Assembly: GCA_963783095.1 (NCBI GenBank)
Contig: CAWAMR010000002.1
Location: 930,001 to 994,000 of the forward strand
From: CAWAMR01 sp963783095
GTDB lineage: Bacteria > Planctomycetota > Planctomycetia > Gemmatales > Gemmataceae
Reading direction: 5' to 3'
Length of the DNA: 64,000 nucleotides
Position numbers and translations under genes: made by a program. Below the pieces are notes generated by a model that was given only the letters and a program-made list of their open reading frames with translations, was not told the DNA's origin and did no database searches. The stretch's first letter is position 1. Each line of letters begins with the position of its first letter. Shown in pieces: positions 50,640 to 57,893 of this stretch.

Positions 50640-51026
50640 ATGTCATCATCCACCGAAACAAAATTCTCCAACAATCCAAATGATTATCCGGGTCAGTGGA
50701 TCGCCTGGGACTCTGCGCACGAAAATATCATTGCTGCGGCCACTAATTTGCGGGTCCTCCGGGAGGAAGTGGAAAAACTCGGCGAAACCGATCCCCAAAT
50801 TGAACACGGGCCGCCTTTACCTTTTAAGGACGCGGATAAACTTCGAGAAGGAGAATCACCAAACATCATCGACGACATTATGACGACCATTCCTGATGCC
50901 GAAGAGTGGCTCCAGACACCGAATATTGCTCTTTGGGGAAAGACGCCGCAAGACTTGATCGGCACTCCCGAGGAACGCCGCCTGCGGGATATGCTTCGAC
51001 GAATTTGGACCGGAAGCGTTACGTGA
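50640..51026 (+). CDS. Antitoxin-like protein with a DUF2384-type C-terminus
   Basis: 128 residues. The N-terminal half (YPGQWIAWDSAHENIIAAAT followed by LRVLREEVEKLGETDP) resembles the short DUF5678 domain. The C-terminal half, EEWLQTPNIALWGKTPQDLI followed by GTPEERRLRDMLRRIWTG, matches the toxin-binding domain of MbcA/ParS/Xre antitoxins. These partner RES-domain toxins, which degrade NAD or modify enzymes. A decayed RES-like sequence follows immediately (51060-51209), so this looks like the surviving half of a type II toxin-antitoxin locus. ATG 50640; the Shine-Dalgarno is weak. Confidence 0.6.
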   Translation: MSSSTETKFSNNPNDYPGQWIAWDSAHENIIAAATNLRVLREEVEKLGETDPQIEHGPPLPFKDADKLREGESPNIIDDIMTTIPDAEEWLQTPNIALWGKTPQDLIGTPEERRLRDMLRRIWTGSVT

Positions 51027-51059
51027 ACATTGCTTTTGCCTATAAACTCAAGCGGCAGC

Positions 51060-51209
51060 GCGAATGCCGAACCTGGTATCGCGCCTTCAGCCAAGTCATC
51101 CGAGCAGATGAATCTGATCGTCTTTCCGGAGAATCTCCTGAAAGGAAGTCGTCTGAGCTATCGTCTCACGAACAGTACGCAAGTTCACGAAGTTCTTGGC
51201 AAAAAGTAG
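51060..51209 (+). pseudogene. Relic of a RES-domain toxin
   Basis: In one frame RTWYRAF is readable at about 51070, the usual opening of planctomycete RES proteins. In another frame 51108-51209 encodes MNLIVFPENLLKGSRLSYRL plus TNSTQVHEVLGKK, the usual closing segment (a xLVxFPExLxPGS strand). The catalytic middle of about 150 residues is missing. Together with the antitoxin-like gene before it this fits an inactivated toxin. The match is by pattern only. Confidence 0.45.
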
Positions 51210-51295
51210 TTTCCCTTCAATGCATATCAAAACCCTCTCGACCCAGCGCAAAAAAAGTGAAAGAATAGTCCCTTCTTGCAGCAGTATCTTCCTGG

Positions 51296-53410
51296 ATGGA
51301 CATCACAACCCGGAGTCAAACGATGGGCAGCACCTCCTACCTGTTGCGGTGCGTTCGTAGTTTCTCGCAGACTCTTGAGGAAGCCGCCCTTGCGGATGCG
51401 GATCTCTTGCGCCGATTTGTCCGGAATCAGGACTCGGCGGCTTTTTCCGCCTTGCTCGCACGGCATGGACCAATGGTTTTGGGAGTTTGTCAGCGCACGC
51501 TTCAAAGCCCGGCAGAAATGGAAGATGCGTTTCAGGCGACCTTCCTGGTACTGATCCGCAAGGCCGCAACCCTTCGGCAACCCGACCGGCTCGGTCCCTG
51601 GCTCTATGGCGTGGCCCTGCGGATCTCGCGAAAGCTCCGTTCGCAAACCCGGCTCGGTTTGGCGGTTGTTCCCGAAGTGATCGATCCCGCATCGGTCGAG
51701 GATTCGGACCGCGATGCTGTGCGTGGCATGGTCGATGAAGCGATTCATCACCTTCCTGCGAAGTATCGGGAATCGATCGTTCTGTGCTACCTGCAAGGTT
51801 TGACCAACCAGGAAGCCGCTAACCAGCTTGGCTGTCCCATCGGCACCATTGCCATAAGGCTCTCTCGGGCGCGAGAACAGTTGCGCCGTCGGCTCACTCG
51901 GCGCGGGCTGGCCGTTTCCGCCGCTGGTTTGCTGTCCTCGCTTGAGGCGCTGGCTTTTGAATCCGTGGTTCCAACCTCGCTGTCGCGTATGACAATTCGT
52001 CTCGCCGATACCCTGAGCGTTCCCGCACGGGTCGCTCTTCTTGGAGAAGGAGTTTTGCGAAGCATGATACTCGAAAAATGGCGCTGGATGGTTTCAACGA
52101 TCACGGTCTTGGCCTTTATGGCCGCAGGCAGTTCTCTGATCGTACAGAGCAACGCCGAGGATCCAAGACCCGTCACCTCTCCAACAATCCCGGTCCCTGC
52201 TCCAGCGGAGGCAGCGCCTGTGCCTGTGCCGGTTGTCGAGCCGGCGCGGGAAGTGGAGAAACCGACAACGGTTCGCACCAAGAATTTCACAGTCCAAGCT
52301 CCCAGCGCCAGAATTGCCAAGCTGGTTGCAAAAACCGCCGAGCAACATCGGATCGACTTCGCCAAGTTGTGGTTAGGAAGGGAGCTGCCCGATTGGAAAA
52401 GGCCATGTCCCGTCCAGGTGACGATCGAGCTTACCGGAAGCTCGGGAGCCACGACCATGACCTTCCCCGAATCGGATGTCGAGCTGCAAATGCAGGTGAA
52501 AGGCTCGCTCGAGCGGATTCTTGCGAATGTACTGCCTCATGAAGTCACTCATACAGTCATGGCGACTCATTTTCTGAAGCCTTTGCCGCGCTGGGTCGAT
52601 GAGGGAATTTCCCTACTGAGCGAAGATGAAGATGAACAGGTTCACCATCATCATCTCATGAAAAAACTTCTCGATGAGCATCGAGCAATGCCTATGGGAA
52701 AGCTCTTTGTCATGAAGCACTATCCCCAAGATGTCATGGCGTTCTTCGCGCAAGGATTTTCCGTGACGGACTTCCTGGTGAAGAAGAAGGATCGTAAGAC
52801 GCTCCTGGAATTCGTCAAGCACGGTATGGAAACCAGCTGGGATAAAGCGGTAAAGGAACACTATGGCTATGAAAATGTAAATGCTCTCGAAGAAGCCTGG
52901 CTGGCATCATTCAAGAAATCGGCGGAAGCCACTGCGAAGAAGGACAAGGAGATTGGCAGTAAGATCACACCACCAAGCTCGGCCGCACCGATGACCGCGT
53001 TGGCCTATTATGATGCGAAACAGAAGCGCTTTATGGTCTACCAACTGAGCACATCGGTTCAACCAATCACGGAATATATTCAAGTAACGGAAGGTAAGCA
53101 GACAGTGATGGTACCCATCACAACACTGCGCCAGCGCACCGAGTTTGTGCCGTTAATTTGCGATGTCGACAAGATGGAGGTGCACGATTCCGAAGGGAAG
53201 AAAATCGACAAGGAGTGTTTAACCAGACTGGATAAGCCAACCGTCGTTCTGCTCAGCAGTGACGGCAAGAAAGTCGATCCCTTTTACCTGGGGATCATCA
53301 AGCCGGGAACACTGGTCCTTACCCAGGTGATTCCCATGGGAGGTCCAGCGCTTCCGACCGCTGTCGCTCCGGCAACCGCTCCTGTTCCAGCAGTGCCGCC
53401 GAGCCGATAG
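51296..53410 (+). CDS. ECF sigma factor fused to a membrane-anchored gluzincin-like peptidase domain
   Basis: 704 residues. Region 2 of an ECF sigma factor lies at about 35-100 (DADLLRRFVRNQDSAAFSAL, EMEDAFQATFLVLIRKAATL) and region 4 at about 145-200 (YRESIVLCYLQGLTNQEAAN, then GTIAIRLSRAREQLRRRL). One membrane helix follows (about 264-283, WMVSTITVLAFMAAGSSLIV), then a Pro/Ala/Val linker and a domain with a zinc HEVTH motif at 415-419 and a downstream Glu in WVDEGIS, as in MA-clan peptidases. A long C-terminal tail is rich in beta strands. This places the sigma factor inside and the peptidase outside the membrane on one chain. ATG 51296 gives the full N-terminus; ATG 51323 is also possible. 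Confidence 0.85.
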   Translation: MDITTRSQTMGSTSYLLRCVRSFSQTLEEAALADADLLRRFVRNQDSAAFSALLARHGPMVLGVCQRTLQSPAEMEDAFQATFLVLIRKAATLRQPDRLGPWLYGVALRISRKLRSQTRLGLAVVPEVIDPASVEDSDRDAVRGMVDEAIHHLPAKYRESIVLCYLQGLTNQEAANQLGCPIGTIAIRLSRAREQLRRRLTRRGLAVSAAGLLSSLEALAFESVVPTSLSRMTIRLADTLSVPARVALLGEGVLRSMILEKWRWMVSTITVLAFMAAGSSLIVQSNAEDPRPVTSPTIPVPAPAEAAPVPVPVVEPAREVEKPTTVRTKNFTVQAPSARIAKLVAKTAEQHRIDFAKLWLGRELPDWKRPCPVQVTIELTGSSGATTMTFPESDVELQMQVKGSLERILANVLPHEVTHTVMATHFLKPLPRWVDEGISLLSEDEDEQVHHHHLMKKLLDEHRAMPMGKLFVMKHYPQDVMAFFAQGFSVTDFLVKKKDRKTLLEFVKHGMETSWDKAVKEHYGYENVNALEEAWLASFKKSAEATAKKDKEIGSKITPPSSAAPMTALAYYDAKQKRFMVYQLSTSVQPITEYIQVTEGKQTVMVPITTLRQRTEFVPLICDVDKMEVHDSEGKKIDKECLTRLDKPTVVLLSSDGKKVDPFYLGIIKPGTLVLTQVIPMGGPALPTAVAPATAPVPAVPPSR

Positions 53411-53423
53411 AACGAAATTACGA

Positions 53424-53488
53424 AGTGGGAGTGGGAGTGGGAGTGGGAGTGCGGAGAAAACTCCCACTCCCACTCCCACTCCCACTCT
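53424..53488. repeat. GTGGGA hexamer hairpin
   Basis: GTGGGAGTGGGAGTGGGAGT (53427 onwards) faces ACTCCCACTCCCACTCCCAC (ending near 53488) with a CGGAGAAA loop, a near-perfect stem of about 25 bp. It lies between the sigma-factor gene and the acetyltransferase. Confidence 0.85.
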
Positions 53489-53567
53489 TCAATTGCGATC
53501 CGCCGTTAAGCTGGCTATGCTATCCAATATCAGACAGACCGATCGATAAGAACGGTGCAGGGGTAGC

Positions 53568-54089
53568 ATGACCATTGAGACGGCCCATCTTCGACTCATA
53601 CCCTTTTCACCTCAGTATCTGCTCGCGTTGATTGACGGCGAGTCGTGCTTCGAGAAAAGCTTCGGCTTGCCGGTGGTGGAAGGACTTCGCGGGCTCTACG
53701 TTTCGGGTGATGTTTCACCGGGCTGGCTTGCTCAACTGCGCACAACGACGCAAGCCGATCCGTGGGTTCATGGCTTTGCGGTCGTCCATCTGGGGAGTAA
53801 CGCAGTCATCGGCGGGATGGGCTTTAAGGGACCGCCCGCCCAGGATGGAATGGTTGAGATCGCTTATGGGATCGCGCCCGATTTCCAGGGGCAAGGCTAC
53901 GCCACCGAAGCCGCCCAAGCCGGCATCGGGTTCGCATTTAGTTGTGAAGAAGTTCGTGTCATTCGAGCGCACACGCTTCCAACACCCAACGCTTCGACGC
54001 GGGTTCTCTTGAAATGCGGGTTTCAACGCAAAGGCGAGATCGTCGATCCCGAGGATGGCTTGGTGTGGCGCTGGGAGCGAGGTCGGTAA
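53568..54089 (+). CDS. GNAT-family acetyltransferase (RimJ/RimL type)
   Basis: 173 residues. MTIETAHLRLIPFSPQYLLA at the start, then HLGSNAVIGGMGFKGPPA, EIAYGIAPDFQGQGYATEAA, with the acetyl-CoA loop Gln-x-x-Gly-x-Ala, and HTLPTPNASTRVLLKCGFQR, which carries the Asn-Ala-Ser of RimJ/RimL enzymes. It should transfer an acetyl group from acetyl-CoA to an amine, perhaps a protein N-terminus or a small molecule. Stands alone, 30 bp or so before module copy 8. Confidence 0.85.
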   Translation: MTIETAHLRLIPFSPQYLLALIDGESCFEKSFGLPVVEGLRGLYVSGDVSPGWLAQLRTTTQADPWVHGFAVVHLGSNAVIGGMGFKGPPAQDGMVEIAYGIAPDFQGQGYATEAAQAGIGFAFSCEEVRVIRAHTLPTPNASTRVLLKCGFQRKGEIVDPEDGLVWRWERGR

Positions 54090-54275
54090 TGGTCATCTTT
54101 TCAGAACAATCATTTCCAGCGATTCATTCGAAATAGTTCTCGCTTTCATTTCTTCAAGCTGCAGCAAAGACACAAGTGTTCATGGGGTAAAGTGTAAATG
54201 GAACAACCCGGTGCTTGCCGGGTTGTTCTACCGTAAGCACGGTCGCTTTCGGCTCACTAACAAGGAGGTGCGGTC

Positions 54276-54479
54276 ATGAAGACCCGCCGACGGACTGGCA
54301 TGAGTTTGGTGCTGGAGCTCGTCTCTTACACCATTCTCACAGCGCTCCACCTTCGGGGTGGAGAGGCTACCACATTACCCTATGGGCTTTTAACCATCGC
54401 GGTTTCCTTGCGAATCTATCGGCAATTCCGTAGTAACCGGAAGAACCGTTCGGATTCACACGATTCCGAGAAGGCTTAA
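54276..54479 (+). CDS. Module small protein, copy 8 (67 aa), mosaic
   Basis: MKTRRRTGMSLVLELVSYTI and LHLRGGEATTLPYGLLT match copy 5, whereas IAVSLRIYRQFRSN and RKNRSDSHDSEKA match copies 6 and 7. So the two halves come from different subfamilies. Start ATG 54276 after AAGGAGG. Function unknown. Confidence 0.76.
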   Translation: MKTRRRTGMSLVLELVSYTILTALHLRGGEATTLPYGLLTIAVSLRIYRQFRSNRKNRSDSHDSEKA

Positions 54480-54515
54480 AAGCCGCCTCAGGGCAGCCCA
54501 CCCTGAGGTCTTCGG

Positions 54516-54544
54516 ATTAAACTCCCTTCAATCACTTCTGTCAA
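54516..54544 (-). promoter_or_regulatory. Opposite-strand promoter of module copy 8
   Basis: TTGACA (54544-54539), 17 bp, TTTAAT (54521-54516) on the minus strand. Confidence 0.65.
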
Positions 54545-54580
54545 TATCTTTGTCATAATCCAGAATCTGAGGAAAGGAAG

Positions 54581-55043
54581 TTGGCTCCAGAATCAATTGC
54601 TCTACCCTGGCAGGCTGAGGATCGCTTGGTCTGGTCAGAATCAAGCAGTTGTGTACTGGGGACTAGAGCCTCTCCTATCTCCCCAAACCGATCCACCAGT
54701 CTTCCAGGGTGTCAACCTGCCCGAGTCCATCGAGTGGCACCCGGAACACGATCGATGTTCCGAGTTCCTCCTAATAATGCTGCATTGGCAGGCGGTATGT
54801 GGCGGATTTGAGTGGCTTGGGATGACGGATGTCGGTGAGCAGATCATCACGCACTTCGAACGTTGTTGGAGGGTTGTCGGCAAGCAAGAGGGTATGATTG
54901 CTTTTCAACGGGAGCGACAGGCAGCTTGTATCATAGGCGAGGGAAATGCCCAACAACTGTACGTCGGTGCCAACTCCGAAGAGTTATTCGAGCAGATCGC
55001 AACAGAACTGCATACACTTGGGGTGGGACTGAATCAGTTGTAA
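54581..55043 (+). pseudogene. 5'-truncated, frameshifted gene of unknown family
   Basis: Two frames join: SIALPWQAEDRLVWS (54590-54640) then GQNQAVVYWGLEPLLSPQTD from about 54642. The second frame continues with DPPVFQGVNLPESIEWHPEH and LIMLHWQAVCGGFEWLG to a stop at 55043. The Trp-rich strands resemble SUKH/SMI1-like or related small globular proteins, but I cannot name the family. No start codon with a Shine-Dalgarno is visible, and the first frame remains open back to the edge of module copy 8, so the 5' end appears lost at the module boundary. Confidence 0.5.
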
Positions 55044-55140
55044 AAAGCGAATGGAATTTCTACGTGACCGTCCAGTATCATATCTGTGATTGCTGCCGGA
55101 TCGTTTTGGGATGCAATCGGTGCGATTGAAGGAGGTTCTC

Positions 55141-56037
55141 ATGCAAGCGCGAGATTACCGTTTGTCCCTGGTCTTAACCACAATCTTGGTATTTGCCGCG
55201 GATGCCTGCGCTGATGAAAAGGACAAAACTCCGAAACCCTTGCCGGGCAACATCGTCAAAGCATGGAAGAACGCCGGTGCTGAGGTTTACTGGCTGGGGA
55301 CAGATGACCATCGCACACAATCGCATCGCATTCTTTATTTCACGGATAGGAAAGAGCGATTACCGCAGTCTGTCCCTGCATTCCGCCCTGACCCATTCAA
55401 GGAATTGGCAGAACTGCCCATTCCAGAACAACCCTTCGGCCTAAGAATGAATTGCAACCCAGGCCGGATAGATGCGCGCTTCAAGCATTTAGCCCGTTTC
55501 AAATCCTTGATAGCTGTTGATCTGTACGGCAATCTTGCGGTAACAGATGCGACTCTGAAAGAGTTGGCCAAGCTTGAAAACATGACCATGCTCGAACTGG
55601 GTTACCATGATTGGATGTCGGATGAGAACTTGAAAGAACTGGCTGGTTTGAAGAAGCTCACTGCACTGGGCCTGAGTCATACCAAAGTGACCGATGCAGG
55701 GTTAAAGGAATTGGCTGGCCTGAAAAATCTGACCACACTGGATCTGCGCTATACCAAGGTGACGGGGGTAGGTTTCAAGGAATTGTCCGAACTCAAGAAT
55801 CTGAGCAGAGTTTTCGTCCACACTTCCAACGTAACGGATGAGAGCTTGAAGGGAATCGCCAGCTTGAAGAATCTGACGGCGCTTGACTTGCATGGAGCCA
55901 AGCTAACGGATGTGGGGCTCAAGGACTTGGCGGGTCTGAAGAAGCTCACCAAGCTAGACCTACGGAAAACGGACGTGACAGATATGGGCCTGAAAGAGCT
56001 ACAGCAAGCACTTCCAAAATGCGACATCGTACATTGA
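55141..56037 (+). CDS. Exported leucine-rich-repeat protein 1
   Basis: 298 residues with a signal peptide (MQARDYRLSLVLTTILVFAA ending ADACADE). From about residue 130 there are six or seven bacterial LRR units of the LKELAGLKNLTTLDLRYTKV type, each about 24 residues, terminating in LKELQQALPKCDIVH. Such proteins are abundant in Gemmata relatives and likely form a curved binding surface outside the cytoplasm; ligand unknown. A strong Shine-Dalgarno (GAAGGAGG) precedes ATG 55141. A paralogue lies at 57138 and shares an upstream element. Confidence 0.85.
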   Translation: MQARDYRLSLVLTTILVFAADACADEKDKTPKPLPGNIVKAWKNAGAEVYWLGTDDHRTQSHRILYFTDRKERLPQSVPAFRPDPFKELAELPIPEQPFGLRMNCNPGRIDARFKHLARFKSLIAVDLYGNLAVTDATLKELAKLENMTMLELGYHDWMSDENLKELAGLKKLTALGLSHTKVTDAGLKELAGLKNLTTLDLRYTKVTGVGFKELSELKNLSRVFVHTSNVTDESLKGIASLKNLTALDLHGAKLTDVGLKDLAGLKKLTKLDLRKTDVTDMGLKELQQALPKCDIVH

Positions 56038-56109
56038 ATACGAAAGTGACGGATGCCGGCGTCAAAGAGGTGCAACAGGCACTTCCAAAGTGCAAAATCT
56101 CGGATTGAG
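56035..56109 (+). other. Out-of-frame relic of one LRR C-terminal unit
   Basis: Overlapping the stop of the LRR gene, the shifted frame reads LNTKVTDAGVKEVQQALPKC then KISD and a stop. It repeats the gene's own C-terminal unit (LKELQQALPKCDIVH), so a terminal repeat was probably cut off by a frameshift, or duplicated. Confidence 0.6.
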
Positions 56110-56258
56110 AAGTAGCGCTTTTGGCGATAGCTGAAAGGGTTCGAAAGGTTAGAACATCTCCCGTTGCATTTCTGAACAAGAATACAGTATACTGGATAAT
56201 GTGAAAGGGAGTTGAATGGTGCGGACCTTAGCGATCCTTTTCGCAATGAACTGTAGGG

Positions 56259-56405
56259 TTAAGGCCAGAGGCGAGCGTCACGGCGTAAGCGCGACGTGGC
56301 TACCACCACCGGAGCGCTTGCTTTTTTCTGCGAGTCGAACTTGTTGACAGAGGGTCAGGGCACTGGCGGTGATAGCCACGTCGCGCTTACGCCGCGACGC
56401 TCGCC
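56259..56405. repeat. Inverted repeat GAGGCGAGCGTCACGGCGTA
   Basis: The left arm (about 56268-56307, through AGCGCGACGTGGCTA) pairs with the right arm TAGCCACGTCGCGCTTACGC (about 56374) over about 40 bp. It lies between the LRR genes. Confidence 0.85.
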
Positions 56406-56495
56406 TACCGCGCAAACCTACACGTAATTGCAAAAATCGATTTGATGCAATGACGAGGTTCTTTGGTAAATGAGATCCGTCCGTCGTGCAGGGTC

Positions 56496-56995
56496 GCTAC
56501 AAATTGCTACAAGAATCGGATTATACACCGATGATCGAAATTACTAACAAACGAGTTTAAGAATATTATGCTACAAATTGCTACAGAATTTCGATTGCGG
56601 ATCAACGATTGAATAACCAAACAAACGAGTCTGTGAACGCCATGCTACAAATTGCTACAAAAATCAGGTTGTACATCGATGATCGCACCTGCGAACGAAC
56701 GAACTCCTGAATGTCGTGCTTCCAAGAAACTTCGCCTCAATCCAACGATTATTGATTTGATATTCTGGCGAAGTTACTTTCAGATGAGGGCCCGAAACCG
56801 GGCGCAGACGCTACAAATTGCTACAAAAACTGGTTTGCAGATCAACGATTGGACAAACAAATGAGGCGATTAACGTCATGCTACAAATTGCTACAAGAAT
56901 CGGTTTGTACACCAAAGATAGGATATACGAACTAACGAATTTCCAAATGACGTGCTACAAATTGCTACACAAATTTGGAATGCGGATCAACGATT
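56496..56995. repeat. Tandem array, period about 74 bp, with GCTACAAATTGCTACA core
   Basis: The core occurs at 56496, 56570, 56644, 56810, 56880 and 56954. Steps are 74, 74, 166 (a degenerate unit in between), 70 and 74 bp. Intervening DNA also repeats loosely (TGTACATCGATGATCG-like, then CAACGATTGAATAAACAAAC). A single related unit is at 12902. No ORF is supported over 56110-57137 apart from the LRR gene start. Confidence 0.8.
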
Positions 56996-57137
56996 GAATA
57001 AACAAACACTTGGCCATTCGATATTCCGACCGCCAAGCGAAAAGCCAAAAAGCCATTGGAAATTCTACGTTGGTGTGCGGTATCATATCTGTAATTGTTG
57101 GACCGCCTTGAGATGCTATCGGTACCGGAGGTATCCT

Positions 57138-57860
57138 ATGCGATCGCGATCTTGCTGCTCGTACCCGATGGTTCGAGCTTTGGCTGTCTTGACCATTCTC
57201 TCGGCGTTTAGCGCGGACGCTTGGGCCGATGACGGCGAGAAATCTCCCCAACTCTGGGTGGATATCGACATGGCCTGGGAAGAGGCCGGTGCGACCGTCG
57301 GCCGAATGGGTATTCCCGACGAGTTTAACATCTACGGTAACAGCGTTCTTGTTTTCACAACCAAGGGCAAAGGGCTAATCCGAAGCGTGCCGGCTTTCCG
57401 TTTATCCCCGCAAAAGCTATGGAACCTGCCCGTACCGCAGCAGTTGTTCGGCCTGAATATGCAATGCTCACCAGTGAGGGATGGACATCTAAAGGAAGTG
57501 GCCCGTCTCAAAACGCTCACCGCCCTGAAACTCATGGCCACTCGCATAACCGATGCGGGTTTGAAGGAACTGGCCGGCCTCCAATATCTCACCATGCTGG
57601 ATCTGGGCAGAACGAAGGTGACCGATACAGGCCTGAAGCAATTGACTGGACTAAAGAATCTTACCGTGCTCAGCCTGGCACACACTGAGGTGACGGATGC
57701 AGGGTTAAAGGAATTGGCCAAACTGAAGAATCTCACCGCGCTCGACCTGCGCTATACCAAGGTAACCACAGCAGGTCTGAGAGAACTTGCGGGCTTGAAG
57801 AAGCTCACCACGATTCACCTGACACCCGACAAGGCGACGGAACTGGCGCTGAAGAAATGA
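57138..57860 (+). CDS. Exported leucine-rich-repeat protein 2
   Basis: 240 residues, paralogue of the gene at 55141. Signal peptide (MRSRSCCSYPMVRALAVLTI through SAFSADAWADD), a short variable domain (VGRMGIPDEFNIYGNSVLVF), then about five LRR units (TDAGLKELAGLQYLTMLDLG, TDTGLKQLTGLKNLTVLSLA and so on) and a short tail. A Shine-Dalgarno CCGGAGG precedes ATG 57138. The upstream region TTCTACGT...GTATCATATCTGT is shared with LRR gene 1, so both are probably controlled alike. Role unknown. Confidence 0.85.
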   Translation: MRSRSCCSYPMVRALAVLTILSAFSADAWADDGEKSPQLWVDIDMAWEEAGATVGRMGIPDEFNIYGNSVLVFTTKGKGLIRSVPAFRLSPQKLWNLPVPQQLFGLNMQCSPVRDGHLKEVARLKTLTALKLMATRITDAGLKELAGLQYLTMLDLGRTKVTDTGLKQLTGLKNLTVLSLAHTEVTDAGLKELAKLKNLTALDLRYTKVTTAGLRELAGLKKLTTIHLTPDKATELALKK

Positions 57861-57893
57861 ATGTCGATCCGAACATCAATGGGAGAGTCCAGC

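Larger units (their letters stand above)
54095..54548 (+). repeat. Small-protein/antisense module, copy 8
   Basis: H1 CAACCCGG 54204-54211 with CCGGGTTG 54218-54225; H2 ACCGTAAGC/GCTTTCGGC (54230-54252); AAGGAGG; gene; hairpin CCTCAGGG 54486-54493 with CCCTGAGG 54501-54508; right-end promoter. The flank ACACAAGTGTTCATGGGG is shared with copy 7. The left-end GCGCGTTATGC block is not obvious. The right end abuts a gene with no visible N-terminus. Confidence 0.87.

Noticed and set aside
4102..54548. Reading the modules as integron cassettes with attC sites
   Set aside because: The ends show no GTTRRRY/RYYYAAC core, no integrase is present, and the copies are dispersed in both orientations among unrelated genes.
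56496..56995. Possible CRISPR array
   Set aside because: Cores are spaced about 74 bp apart, the intervals are themselves related rather than unique spacers, and no cas gene is present.
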